This document shows positions 32,848 through 44,989 of a stretch of 64,000 bases of DNA, in pieces (the stretch's first letter is position 1; each line of letters begins with the position of its first letter). Source of the DNA: Simmondsia chinensis (lineage: Eukaryota; Streptophyta; Magnoliopsida; Caryophyllales; Simmondsiaceae); contig JAGTTD010000005.1 of NCBI GenBank assembly GCA_018398585.1, positions 8,177,355-8,241,354 on the forward strand, in the 5' to 3' direction. Under the pieces are notes generated by a model, which searched no databases, was not told where the DNA came from, and saw only the letters and a program-made list of their open reading frames with translations. Position numbers and translations under genes: made by a program.

Positions 32848-35800
32848 TGTAAAATAGCAGCCACACAATAATGGGTTCCCTTTGTATTATATTTATAGTG
32901 AGTTACAAGGGTATAAATGTAAAATATAAAATACAATAATTAAATATGCTAACACTCCCCCTCAGTCAAAGCGGGAGTGGAGCGAACACGAAGACTGGAT
33001 CTAAAATCTAAAAACAATACTCGAGGAAGAGTTTTTGTAAAAATGTCTGCTAACTGTAGAGAGGAAGGAATATGTAGTACTTGAACTTGCCCAAGCTGAA
33101 CCCGCTCGCGAACGAAATGTATGTCAAGTTCCACATGCTTGGTGCGAACATGTTGAACTGGATTTGTCGAAAGATACATGGCAGAGATGTTGTCACAGTA
33201 TACAAGAGTAGCCTTAGGTAACGCAACATGCAACTCAGATAATAGATTTCTCACCCAACAACATTCAGCCACTGCATTAGCCACAGCTCGATACTCTGCT
33301 TCTGCACTAGATCGAGACACTGTATGTTGTCTCTTGGAGGACCATGAGATGACATTGTTTCCTAGGAGAACACAATAACCCGAGGTACAGCGACGGGAGT
33401 CTGGGCATCCACCCCAATCAGCATCTGAATATGCAGTAAGTTGATCCACACAAGAAGGAGAAATAGTCAGTCCGTAGTCAATCGTCCCCTTAACATATCG
33501 CAGTATAAGCTTCACGGCCTTCCAGTATGGCTCACGAGGATCATGTAAAAAGAGACAGACTTGCTGGACCGCATAAGAGATATCTGACCTAGTAAAGGTC
33601 AAATAGTGAAGAGCACCAACGATGCTATGATAAAGACTTGGATCAGAGAAGGGAGCACCGTCATTAGCAGATAAATTTGAAGATGAATCAGTAGGAGTGA
33701 CAGCCGAATTTATGTTCTCAAAATGACATCGAGTGAGAATGTCCCGTGCATTCTTGCCCTGTGATAGAAAAAGTCCTGTTGATGTTCGAGAGACCGAAAT
33801 GCCAAGAAAATAATTAAGTTCCCCAAGGTCAGTCATAGCAAACTCTTTTTGCAACCGAAGGAGTAATGACTGTAGAAGTACAGGAGAGGAAGCAGTTAAA
33901 ATAATGTCATCCACATAAACCAGAAGAATAGCCATTTCACATCTGTCTGAGAGAACAAACATAGAGGAGTCTGATTTACTCCCTTTGAAACCAAGGGTGA
34001 CAAGAAAGGAAGCAAACCGTTGATACCAAGCTCGAGGAGCTTGTTTTAACCCATATAAGGCACGATTTAGCTTACATACATAATTAGGATGTGCGGGGTC
34101 TACAAAGCCAGGAGGTTGAAGCATATAAACTTCCTCAGAAAGATACCCATTTAGAAAAGCATTCTTTACGTCAAGCTGATGTATGGGCCAACCCCTAGAG
34201 ACAGCAAGAGAAAGTACAATATGAACAGTTGTTGGTTTAACAACAGGACTAAAAGTTTCATCAAAATCAATGCCATATGGTTGAGTAAAGCCTTGAGCAA
34301 CTAGTCTTGCTTTGTACTGATCAAGAGTGCCATCTGACTTCTGCTTCTTTCGAAAAACCCATTTGGAACCCACAACATTAACATGAGATGGGCGAGGAAC
34401 GAGGCTCCGGGTGTGATTGCGCAAAAGAGCATTTAGTTCTTCTTCCATGGCAGTCTTCCAAAGAGGATCACATAATGCTTGTTTGTAAGAGAAAGGAATA
34501 GAATCCGAAGAAGAAGATACATTAGTGATCATGGACGGAAGAACTTTAGGTTTAAAAGTACCAACTTTAGATCTAGTGATCATCGGATGCATCGACGGAT
34601 CCGAAGAAGAAGAAGCTCCCGCAGTAGATGCAGTGGGTGTATCGATAGGTGAACCGATAAGTATAGGTAATGGAGATGAACTACCGATAGATGCTGCGTT
34701 ACCTGCAGAAGAAGTTGCTGCAGGTGCGGGTGAGGGAGATGAGCCGATGGGTGCCGCATTACCCGTAGGAAGTGATTCAAGCTGTCCACTTCTAAGATCA
34801 TGAGGTACACAATTGAGGATGAACGGAAAAGCAATGGAAAGATCTGACATAGCTTTATCAGTGGTGTGCCCGAGCATGCTAAAGGGGAACTGTAACTCAT
34901 CAAAAGTAACATGCCGTGAAATAATTAATTTGTTAATAGCAAGATCTAAACACCGATACCCTTTGTGATGACTAGCATACCCAAGAAACACACAACGAGC
35001 AGATCGAGGAGCAAGCTTGTGAGAGGCAGTAGCTGACAAATTTGGATAACACGCACAACCAAAAGTGCGTAGATGGTCATAAGAAGGTCTCGCGCCCAAC
35101 AACATTTGATGGGGTGTACGCCCTTGAATCGTACTAGAGGGAAGTATGTTAATATTTGCACATTAACTTGTAAAGCTTCAACCCAAAACTCAGGTGGCAT
35201 TGAAGCTTGAAATAAAAGTGTACGGAACATATTACTTAAGGTGCAATGCATCCGTTCTGCTTTACCATTCTGTTGAGAGGTGTGAGGACATGAGGCTCGA
35301 CAGTGAATACCGTGAGCCTCAAATAGCGCATCAAAGCTCGTGTTCATGTATTCTTTGCCATTATCACACTGAAATTGCTTGATCTCTGTGTCAAACTGAT
35401 TTAAAATGAAAGATCGACCCTTGACAAAAACACCAAACACATCAGACTTGGCAACAATAGGATATACTTATACATAATGTGTAAAATCATCCAAGAAAAG
35501 CACATAATACTTAAATCCACTAATACTAAAAACAGGAGATGTCCATACATTAGAATGAATCAATTGAAAAGGTTTATTTGTTTGCGTAACAGACGAATGA
35601 AATGGTAAGCGAGTATGTTTGCCTAACTGACAAGCACAACAAAAATCCAAATCTAGAGCTAAATTTGAGCTAGAAACAACTTTATTTTTGACTAAAGAAG
35701 CTAAGGTAGAAACTCCAGGATGTCCCAACCGACAGTGCCAGATACGTGGTGAAACCGGAGCAGCTGTGCAAGCGAACTGAGATTTTACTGGAGATTGTGC

Positions 35801-37038
35801 AGGGACGGTGTATAGAGGACCAGGACTACTACACTTGATAATTTCTTGATTCATCCCAAGAACCTTAATAGAAAAACCACATAAATTAAATTCAACAATA
35901 CATTTATTATCAAGAATGAATTAGCGTACAGATACTAAATTTTTAGTGAGACCGGGGACAAGAAGAACATTATGGAGAATAAAAGAGCCAATTGGACGTT
36001 TGATATGGCAAGTACCAATCCCAGTGATTTTAAGATATGCACCATTTCCTACTTGAACTGAATCACAGCCGTGGTAGCGAGAAAGTGATGAAAAGATACC
36101 TGGATTATATGTCATATGAGAAGAGGCTCCACTATCAACTACCCAGCTTTGGTCTAGAATAGGTGAGGTGTAAGCAATATAAGAATGAGGAATGACTTGA
36201 GATAAAAGAGTGGGTAGAAGAGAAAGGACATCATCATTTTTAGCATTAGAAGATAAAGTAGTAGTGCTACCTGGGTAGGGTCCCAAAATGGACTGCTGTG
36301 GACCATAAGGCTGTTGATTTTGATGAAACTGTGGGTATGGAAGTGAAGGCCCATAACTTGGCTGTGGTCCAGCCCAATATCTAGTATGAGAGAAGCCGCC
36401 TCTTTTATAATTATACTGCGGAGGACCTCCATAATGCCCATATGAGTTGTTATTGTAAGATCCATGACCATTATATCCATTCCAACTCCCACGACCTCGA
36501 CCACGATTACGGCCACCTCTACCACCTCGACCACCACGACCATAATTACCACTGCCACCACGTGTATTACCTCGATGTTGTCTTGAATCATGTTGTTGTG
36601 TGAAATATGCTTGCTACTGCATACTAGCAGCACTGCTATCAGTCACAGCTTTAAGTCCCACGTTTCCGGTCTTATTATCCACGGGTGCAGTGGTAGTAAC
36701 AAGAACAGTAGGAACAATAGATGATTTAGCTTCTTCAATACGATTTTCTTCGATAAGAAGTAAGGAGTGAGCTTCAGCAAAGGTAGGAAAGGGTGTTGGG
36801 CGAAGGAGGTTAGGGTTCTGCGACTGGCGGCGGCTGGGAGGAGAGGGTTCTACGACGAGTTGGAGCCCTTTTTCTTTTTTGTTTTGTTTTGAAAAAAAAA
36901 AAAAGGTATTAAGAGTATGGCTCTGATACCATGTAAAATAGCAGCCACACAATAATGGGTGCCCTCTGTATTATATTTATAGTGAGTTACAAGGGTATAA
37001 ATGTAAAATATAAAATACAATAATTAAATATGCTAACA
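32848..37038 (-). mobile_element. Copia element with very short (107-bp) LTRs
   Basis: LTRs 32848-32954 and 36932-37038 (TGTAAAATAGCAGCC...ATGCTAACA) differ at about two sites. Target duplication ACCAT is perfect (32843-32847, 37039-37043). The minus-strand TGGTATCAGAGC primer site at 36920-36931 abuts the 5' LTR, and the minus-strand polypurine tract GAGGGGGAGTG abuts the 3' LTR. Confidence 0.93.
32949..36850 (-). pseudogene. Copia polyprotein, lightly broken, Gag N-terminus missing
   Basis: From the 5' side: only the end of Gag (AEAHSLLLIEENRIEE, about 36720-36785) followed by a Gly/Arg-rich run (about 36460-36560). Then protease VVDSGASSHMTYN (about 36100-36145), pre-integrase WHCRLGHPGVSTLASL (about 35690-35740), integrase with FLDDF, CDNGKEYMN and QQNGKAERM, and a 718-residue frame (32949-35105) with integrase end, reverse transcriptase LVYVDDIILTAS and RNase [22 protein letters not shown] few stops and frameshifts separate the frames. 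About two hundred Gag residues appear deleted next to the leader. Confidence 0.9.
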
Positions 37039-37043
37039 ACCAT

Positions 37044-37464
37044 GTTAGGTGTTGACGGTCTTTGACTTTCATTGCACGTCCCGTCCTCTTTCCTAATGTT
37101 GCACTTGAAACGAGGCTTGCTTCCTTCATGCTTCCGTTACTAGAATGCATATTTGTTATTGCTTATTTTTGTGTCATCTTCCATTATGGCTTATAAGTTA
37201 TAATCAAGTTGCTTGGATGTGAAGAATATGAGTCAGGAGTGCATAAATGTTGAAGTTTGTAGTCTGTTTTTGGCACTGACTAGCTCTAAATAGCTACAAT
37301 ATATCTCTCCTGTTCAGAATTATAGTCCGCCCAAAAGAAGCTATAAGCCTCTCACTATTCTTTCTGGAGAAGGCCACAACTGTGTCTTAGATAATGGTTT
37401 GGCTGAATTAGCAAGGACCGGAGATTTGAAATCAATTTTAGGCTTGTGATAAAAGTGTCTAAAA
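37044..37464. other. Intronic stretch of the host pseudogene
   Basis: No coding block is clear. LAELARTGDLKSIL (about 37402-37443) may be a degraded exon. Confidence 0.4.
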
Positions 37465-37880
37465 GCAGTTATGGAACTACTACATTGTATCATAGAGTCT
37501 TGTCCGCTCTTAATTTGGAAGATGACTTTGAAGAGTTTGAAAAAAAATAGTTGTGAGGGTAATGTTTACTTTTTGGACGCCGCGGATGATTGTTGTGTAG
37601 TAGACAAACTTAGTTGTAATGGAAACACTCCTCGTAGGGGTTCAAGCACTCGGATTCCCTTGGACTGTGAGGCGGAGGAAGCTGATTATAGCTTTATGCA
37701 TCCAATGGTTTGGTCATCTTCCGTTCCTTCTCAAAATAATCTAAATGGACCATTGGCTATCTCTTCAAATGATTGCAATAGTTTTTCCTTGGATTGTCAA
37801 TATGAGGAGATGCGTATTGATGACGAGCTTCTACTAGAGCTGCAGAGTATTGACTTATACCCAGAGAATGTGGTAACTTA
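37465..37880 (+). pseudogene. Pseudogene block 8
   Basis: Frames read RVLSALNLEDDFEEFEKK then TAG, and in a second frame LSCNGNTPRRGSSTR and FSLDCQYEEMRIDDELLLEL ending QSIDLYPENVV. RVLSAL.EED and DCQY..M..DD.LLLELQSI.LYPE are strong family landmarks. Confidence 0.83.
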
Positions 37881-38214
37881 GTTCTGTGTGATTTATGAGT
37901 GAACTCTTTTCTAGCATATCACTGGTGGTACGCCCTTATCATTTTTCCATTTGACTGAGAAGAGGGACGTCTCTGCATTATGGCTATTATACCCCATTAA
38001 CACGAAAGAATGAAAAATGGCATTTTTAGTATTAACTGGGGTTCCCCATGTCAGATGTGGAGAACCTAAGTTTTCTTAATAAGTGATAATACGACAATTA
38101 TTCTTTTGGATTATGGTCCCATGAAATTCGATATTCACTATAGGATGTAACTGAGTTATTTAAGTTCATCAGTAATAATAGGCTGGAGCGTCTCGACTAA
38201 ATAAAATGTTAAAA

Positions 38215-38870
38215 TTGTTGGAGAATTTCTATTCGGAAAATTAGGGTGTCGTTTGCCGGTTTAGCCATGCCTCCTTGTTTAGGCTCGTTGGAGGCAAACT
38301 TGTATGATTATATCCTAATTTGGGGAATACAAATTATAGACGATTTTATTGATTTGAAATTGGGTTTTAAAATTGGTAAAATATTTGGAAAATATATTGT
38401 ATTTTCTTTCGGGTAAAAATAATATCAGGTTTGTTATATTGCCCGTTGATTATTAACCGACCCGGATACCCGTGCCAGCTAGCTGTGTGAGCCGTTAGAT
38501 CTGTGCCGCGTGTCACTATCTGCTCTGTTGAATGAGATGTACTACACTGTTGCTTTATATACCCTTTTGGTTAGGGTTTCATGAGGTTAAAAATTCACAT
38601 ATGAAAATAACAGTGAGCAAAAAATGGTGAGACCCATGGTGGGGTCTCTGGAGAAACGAAACGCAGAGAGAGAGAAAGGAGAAAACGTGGAGGAGAAAGA
38701 GGGCTTTCTAGTGAGAGAAAGTTCAGAGAGGAAGGAGAAAGAGGGCTTAGTGTTAAGACAAGATCCTGTTTTCGAGTTGAGTTCGAGTTTGATTTAGGGC
38801 TCGAATTCACAACAATTCCCTTCCCTTTTTCTTTTCTCCAAAGCATACTTTTTTAGTGTTGTGTAAAATG
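38215..38870. mobile_element. Possible old solo LTR
   Basis: It starts TGTTGGAGAATTTC and contains a TATA-like 'ctttatataccctttt' (about 38554), a GAGA-rich leader and 'gaattcacaacaatt' (about 38805). This looks like an LTR promoter and leader lying in an intron. No target duplication was found. Confidence 0.4.
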
Positions 38871-38973
38871 TGATATTAGCATCACTGTCTTATATTTGTG
38901 GGATATTTTTCTAGAAAGCATCTCTTACATTTCCATAGTTTAATCACCTTTCATTCTTATGCTTTCTGGTAGC

Positions 38974-39770
38974 CTGATTTGGATGAGGGAGAGTATGAAT
39001 CAATTAATCAAGATATTGGCCAATTGAGGTAAGGAGCTATACCAGTAGGTTGTTCATCTATTCACTTAAGTTACCTATTTCTACATTTGTCAGTTTTTTC
39101 TAGATCTCACGCAAGGGGACTTACGTACTGATTAGATGGTTGGGTGTTAAGGCTTTGTGAAGTGAAAGTGACTCATGGACTATGCATTCATTATATGGGC
39201 ATAAGTTGAAATAATTGTAGCTTTAAGAGTTTTTATAGATATTGACCGCAGTTGACATCTTACTTTTGTTTAACACATGTTCATTTGAAAACTTTTCTAG
39301 CAATAGTGATATAACATCTCCCTAGAGAAATACTTCTTTCAGTGCACAGGGATATATATGGGAAATTATCTTCTATAATATGATCTTTTTCTATGCTGAA
39401 AATTTTAGCACTTAGCTGACTCAGCATGTTTTAAGCAATCTCTCCTCCTTTCGTTGTCTTTGGAGAGCAAATTTTTTTGTTAAGTTATATTATGATGTTT
39501 TGTATGATTCAACAGTCCTGACACAAGAAGGCATTCTTGGAGAGAATACATAAATCTCTGGAGGAGCAGAAGGTGGTTAAAGCAAGGTAGGATACTCGTC
39601 TCATTATCCACAATATTCTCATTCAAGATATATCCGCATAAATAGTGAGATTGCTAGAACAAGAATTATCTTTCATCCATGTTATGTTTGACCCAATGTT
39701 ATTGATCTGCAGGGACCTGGAGTAGCTTGCAATGAACAAATGAACTGAGTTGGCATACAAAAAGCCGCTG
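38974..39770 (+). pseudogene. Pseudogene blocks 9-11 (short exons)
   Basis: PDLDEGEYESINQDIGQLR at 38974-39030, KKAFLERIHKSLEEQKVVKA at about 39524-39583, and RDLE then TAG, LAMNK then TGA, TELAYKK at about 39712-39762. The order DLDEGE..INQDI, K..L..I.KS, RDLE.LAM.K matches the family. Introns of a few hundred bases separate them. Confidence 0.72.
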
Positions 39771-40319
39771 GTAGACATTATATTTCTTCTATTTCTGCTT
39801 CACTACGTCATGTTTCTCTTTTGTAGATATTATTTGATACCTTGCTGTTTTCTTTACTATGTCAGTGCTTTGGGAGTATCTAATACTAACAGATACTGAA
39901 CTGTAAACAAATTTCATAGACATGATCGAGCACCCAACACATTCCCTGCTCAAGAGCAATGTGGATTGCAGTTAGATTACATTGAGGAGAACAAGATTAG
40001 TTTGTTAGCATCATTCACATAATTCTTGCCATTTGTTCGTTGCACATGATGATTTTTGTTATAGAGCCATTCATGCTAGGTTCTATAGTTTTTTCTTAGC
40101 ATATTTGTTTTTGTATTCTATACACACACATACCTGTCTTACACATGCTTGTCTGCCTTCTCTAGGACAATGAGAAGGAAGAATCACAAGTTGGTTCTTG
40201 ATCTCTTTGAGATGTTTGGAAGCCACGCCTTAGTCTAGGAAAATTTCATGACATCCCCTACCGGGGAAAATCCTTGCAATTTGTGGTCCATGATATATAT
40301 TTTTCCCATAATTTCAGGC

Positions 40320-40525
40320 TATGCGTAGAAGCTTGGCTGCTAGAGTGGGAGTCAGTAAGGTTCCTAGACATGTGTCCTTAGCTTTCATTAGGAGAACCTT
40401 GGCTACGTGTCGAAAATTCGAGGATCCAAGGAAAAGTTTCTTCAGGGAGCCTGCACTTTGTGATGTACTTTTTGCTGGCCACCTTCAAGCAACAATTCAG
40501 GATCCATTAACAGTATTTTCCTAAG
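40320..40525 (+). pseudogene. Pseudogene block 12
   Basis: The open frame reads MRRSLAARVGVSKVPRHVSL, AFIRRTLATCRKFEDP and SFFREPALCDVLFA. The pattern V.R.VALAF..RTLA.CRKFED....CF.EPAL is one of the best conserved regions I recall for this family. Confidence 0.82.
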
Positions 40526-41029
40526 TTCCTGTCTAAGTGGCTTTTTGTCATCGCTCGTTTGGCCATTTGTGTGATCATAGTATATCCATGACCTCTGAAG
40601 AAGTGTTTTCTTCCTTCCCGCCTTTTGTTATTGTTCTTTTTCTTTCTTTTGGGGTGGGGGAGGCGGGTATATGTTTGTGACTTCTTTATCTTTTAGCTCC
40701 TTCAGATGTATCCTGACCTTAAGATTATAATGCTTTAGTCCCTCTTGCCTATGTTTTTCTCCGAAACGGTTTCCCTCGGTTGACTATATCTAAAATACAT
40801 GGATTTCACTTTTCAGATTGTAGAAGGTGGTAACTTTAGCCTTCTAGTTGAACCTTTTTGGGGTATGTGAGCTTGTTAGGGTGATTTGGTCTAGTTGATT
40901 GTTATCTACCTCTGACGCTTGGCACTATAAACATGTTGCTGTGTGTAGAGATGACCAGAAAATTGTGCACAAGTGTTTTAAGTGTATTATCCTTTCCTAC
41001 TTGTACTTATAGCAGCTCTTCTACTTTCC

Positions 41030-41648
41030 CAGGATTGTACCCTACCGGTTTTGAACGGCTTGATGTTCAGAATGATAAATCTGAAAGGGGAATATTTGAT
41101 GATCGTCCCTCCCATGACTCAGACCATGCTTTTGCTAAAAATGGACCCATATTGAACAGAGGGAGGAAGAAGGAAGTGTTGCTTGACGATGTTGGTGGAG
41201 TTAATGCTCTAAGGTCCACCCGGACTCTTGGGAATTCTCTCTTGAGTGGAGGTGGAACCTAGGGAAAGACAAGTGAGAGAGATCATGTTGCCAGAGCTGG
41301 TCGTCCCACTATAAGCAACACAAAGGGTGAGTGGAAAATAAATCAAAACCGAAGCAAAAGGCTGCGCGGATGTCTTCTCATCCTAATGCTTGCAGTAGGA
41401 AAAGAGAAGGACTAACTTCCCCCAGTGATGTACTTGACTCACATAAGGAAAATAATGAATTTGTCGACTTTACTAACTTCCCTATGCTCGAGTTTGACTC
41501 TATAGAAGAGCTAGGAGCCAGTGATATCGGTGGAGATCAAGATGTCAGTTCTTGGTTGAATTTTGATGTGGATGGTTTACAAGACCATGATTCAATGGGA
41601 CTTGAAATACCAATGGATGATCTCTCTAATCTGAATATACTTCTTTGA
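41030..41648 (+). pseudogene. Pseudogene block 13: C-terminus
   Basis: It reads FERLDVQNDKSERGIFDD, GRKKEVLLDDVGGVNALRST then a TAG, GKTSERDHVARAGRP, KSKPKQKAARMSSH, and the acidic end DFTNFPMLEFDSIEELGAS, WLNFDVDGLQDHDSMGLEIP and MDDLSNLNILL, then TGA. KR(K)EVLLDDV, KPKQK and the acidic DLDSWLNFD.DGLQDHDS.GLEIPMDDLS tail are diagnostic. A copia LTR starts 31 bases after the stop. Confidence 0.86.
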
Positions 41649-41678
41649 GGACTGTACCTATAGAAAAATGACAAGTAA

Positions 41679-44500
41679 TGTAACTTGAACAATGAAGAAC
41701 ACTAGAAATGAGAGAATAATATTGGATGATTGAATTAACAACAATACTAGCCTATTTATAATTTATATCAAGGTAAATGGAAAGGTGCAAGACAAAAAAG
41801 AATCCGAGGCTAATTACATCAATAAAATTCTAGATCTAGAAAAGTGAAGAATTGAAGAAGGCATTCATGGGGTCAATTACACCTCCATGGCCGGTTACAA
41901 GAGAAGACCAAGGGGAGAATAAAACCAAAATTTACTACCCTAATTTAATTCTAGATCTAATCTATTCAATTACATTAAAACAAATACAAATAAATAAAAC
42001 AAATACAGTTATGCATATGCTAGAATTCCACACTTCCCCTCAAGTTAGAGCATGGAGGTTAAAAATGCCCAACTTGTGGAGAAGAGTGGAGAATGAGGAT
42101 AAACCAAGTGCCTTGGTGAAGACATTCGCCACTTGGCCTTTAGACCTAACAAAAGAAGTAGAAATTTCTTTTGCTAATAACTTTTCATAAACAAAATGAC
42201 AATTAATCTCTATGTGCTTCTTTCTCACTAGTAATCGTAGCCATGGCTCGATACTCTGCTTCAACAGAAGAACGAGAAACAACGGACTACTTCTTAGAAC
42301 GCCATGATATCGAGGAATCTTCCAAAAATACCACAAAACCTGTAGTGGAAAGTCTAGAAGTAGGGCAACCTACCCAGTCAGCATCAGAATAAGCATGAAG
42401 AGACAAATCACACGCATGGGGTAGAAAAATACCCTGACCCAGTGTTCCCTTAACATAGCGAAGAACACGGTAGGCCGCTTCTAAATGCGATACTCGGGGA
42501 TCACGCATAAACTGACTAAGGATTTTAACTGCATCACAAATGTCGGGTCGAGTAATGGTTAGGTAAAGGAGTCTCTCTACTATTCGACGATACTGTCCCA
42601 GATCCTTTACATGATCCCCTTCCCTATCAACCAAACGATGGTTTTGAACTATGGGAGTGGAAGTAGGTTTTGCACCTAAAAGACCCCGTCTCACTCAAAA
42701 TGTCAAAAGCATATTTTCTTTGACTCAAAGCTATTCCATCTTTTGTACGGGCAACCTCTATTCCAAGAAAATATTTAACTGGCCCTAAGTTCTTTATTCC
42801 AAACTGTTTATCGAGTTTGGACTTGACCTCTTCTATTTGATTCACATTATTTCTAGTTATGATGACATCATCAACATACACCAATACACTAGTGAAGACC
42901 AACCCACGAACATATGTAAACAAAGAGTAATCCGACTTGGATTGTGTAAAACCAATGGCAACCAAGAATGACACAAACTTTTGATTCCAGCTACGAGAAG
43001 CTTGTTTAAGGCCATAAAGGGATTTGCGTAACCGGCAGACTTTACCCTAATGTTGCTTTTCAAACCCTTGAGGGAGTTTCGTATAAACTTCCTCATCTAA
43101 GTCACCATGTAAAAAGGCATTGTTTACATCCAACTGATGTATAACCCAATCCCTAGCAGCCGCAACTACAAGAACGCATCTAATTGTGACAAGTTTAGCA
43201 ACGGGGGCAAAAGTGTCATGATAATCGATACCTTCGACTTGAGTATAACCCCTGGCAACCAATCGTGCCTTGTGACGCTCAATGGTACCATCTGACTTGT
43301 ACTTTATCTTATAAACCCACTTGGAGTCTATGGCTCGCTTCCCAGGAGCTAACTCCCCCAATGTCCATGTTTTGTTATGCTGTAGTGCCGAAATCTCCTT
43401 CTCCATAGCCTCTCTCCAATGTTTATGCTCAACTACCTGAGAAAAATTTCGTGGCTCATCACCCGAGGTGATGGATTTAAGCAAAGATGAATGTGAGTTA
43501 GAGAATCGCGCATTAGACACAAAATTTGACAAATGATAAACCATACCTGACTCGGCTGAAGAAGCGGTAGCACGAGGATGGGCTATAGACGAAGAAACAT
43601 CCACTATATAATCTTGGTACTTAGCTGGCATTGAGCGAACCCAACCCGACCTTCCCGAGCCATCCTCCTGCGTGAGCTGCGGGGGGCTGTTAGCCCCCTG
43701 TCCTGGTGCTGCAGCACCCGGTCACTGACAGGTCTGTTGCATCCGGTGGTGGTTCGGCCACCACCGATGCCTTCTGTACCTGTATCCTCCCATGCACTTT
43801 GTCATCCACATACCGTATTAAATCAATTTCATTATCATCATTCCTTTGCTCTTGCTTCTCAAGATAAGGAAATATGTCTTCATAGAAATTACATCACGTG
43901 AAACAATCATTTTCTTGTTGTCTAAATCAAAAATCTTATACCCTTTCTTCCCATGTGGATACCCAATGAAAACACATTTATTTGCACAATTACCAAATTT
44001 ATCCTTGTTACGATCCTTATGATGAATGTAGCATAAAGACCCAAAAACACATAAATGACCAAAGGAGGGTGCTTTTCCAAGTAATACCTCATAGGGACTC
44101 CGGTTTTCTAATCGTTGGCATGAGATTAATCAAATACGTTAGGACACATTCTCCCCAAAATTGAATAGGAAGACCCACTTCAAACCAAAGAGCCCGAGCC
44201 ACCTCAAGAAGATGTCTATGTTTTCTTTCTACAGCCCCATTTTGTTGCAGTGTATCGGCGCATGAATTTTGTACTTGAATCCCTTTCAATGCATAGAAAC
44301 TGAGTAATGGACCAAAAAGAAACTCCGCACCATTATCACTCCTTACTTGCTTTACGCACTTGTTGTACTGAGTTTGTACAACTTGGCAAAAATCCATACG
44401 AATTCTATGAGATTGAGACTTGTCTCTCATCAAATAAATCCAAGTACACCTGCTATAATCATCAACGATGGTAAGAAAGAAACAAGCACCAGGCATGGAC
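41679..44500 (-). mobile_element. 5'-truncated copia element (one LTR left)
   Basis: A single LTR, 41679-42032 (TGTAACTTGAAC...GAATTCCACA), similar to that at 27195-27560, followed by the same cttcccctcaag polypurine context. The element breaks off at about 44500 inside integrase. No second LTR or target duplication is present. Confidence 0.82.
42040..44500 (-). pseudogene. Copia integrase-RT-RNase H relic
   Basis: Integrase core (44089-44500) has FFLTIVDDYSRCTWIY, RSDNGAEFLF and NGAVERKHRH, giving D, D and E. The link region and reverse transcriptase (43047-43631, 42627-42974) show [20 protein letters not shown] and LVYVDDVIITRNN. RNase H (42040-42694) has DADWVGCPTSRLSTTG. Five or more frame changes separate the parts. 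It is a close relative of the element at 27195-30270 and retains the integrase core which that one lost. Confidence 0.87.
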
Positions 44501-44504
44501 AAAG

Positions 44505-44920
44505 TACGAAAATGATATATAGGGAAGAAAATGCAATCCCCTCTGCATCCTGGGAAATCCCTTTGCTTAGCAAAAAAAGTAGTAATCCGTACACACAAAC
44601 AATAGCCTCCCATAACTCTTCACCTCCTCCCACTTACACACCCCTTCATTCAACTTATAAATGTTAAACTTGAACTCCATAACAGCATTATGTAGTCTTT
44701 CAATAAAATACAATTCTCCTGAGGACTCCACTAGTCGCTTCAGTGTAACACCCTGATAACAAGTCCAAAGCGGAACATTGACAATCATCGCATTGATTCT
44801 CATCGAACCATAATGTATAACATAAACCCTTGCCCTTCTGTCAACTGCATAAACCTTTCCGTGTCAAGCTTTTTGTCCTCATGCAGCCTCCCTGCTGCGT
44901 TCCTCCTCGAAAAAGCTAAA
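44505..44920 (-). pseudogene. F-box/DUF295 (KIB-type beta-propeller) gene fragment
   Basis: On the minus strand: HGKVYAVDRRARVYVIHYGS, KRLVESSGELYFIERL, FKFNIYKLNEGVCKWEEVKS and AKQRDFPGCRGDCIFF. These match the family order GKFYAVD, YLVESSGELLLV, FKVYKLDE...KWVEV.SLGD..LF, and FPGCKGNCIYF of plant F-box proteins with a DUF295 domain. Only the C-terminal domain is present, with frame changes. It abuts the truncated copia element, so one frame (44089-44613) runs through both. Confidence 0.75.
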
Positions 44921-44989
44921 TGTTTCCCAAGGTCGTGAAGCCCTATGTTGAGCCAATGCCAAGATAGAACGGAGTTATATCAAACAATC

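Larger units (their letters stand above)
14954..41648 (+). pseudogene. Interrupted pseudogene of a large uncharacterised plant protein (At2g19390/At4g29790-like)
   Basis: Exon-sized blocks, all on the plus strand and in order, match from memory a plant-specific family of about 1,300-residue proteins of unknown function. They run from MAGN at 14954 to the C-terminal block ending GLEIPMDDLSNLNILL and TGA at 41646-41648. Blocks: 14954-15372, 15650-15876, 16491-16678 plus 25566-25654, about 26610-26727, 26855-27190 plus 30482-30875, 31040-31620, about 37465-37880, 38974-39033, 39520-39587, 39712-39770, 40320-40525 and 41030-41648. Introns are kept, so it is not a retrocopy. Stops, frameshifts and three nested insertions rule out function. 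The family assignment rests on recall and needs a protein search. Confidence 0.8.

Noticed and set aside
36154..36633. 159-codon Val/Ile-rich frame
   Set aside because: An alternative frame of the Gly/Arg-rich Gag segment of the copia element.
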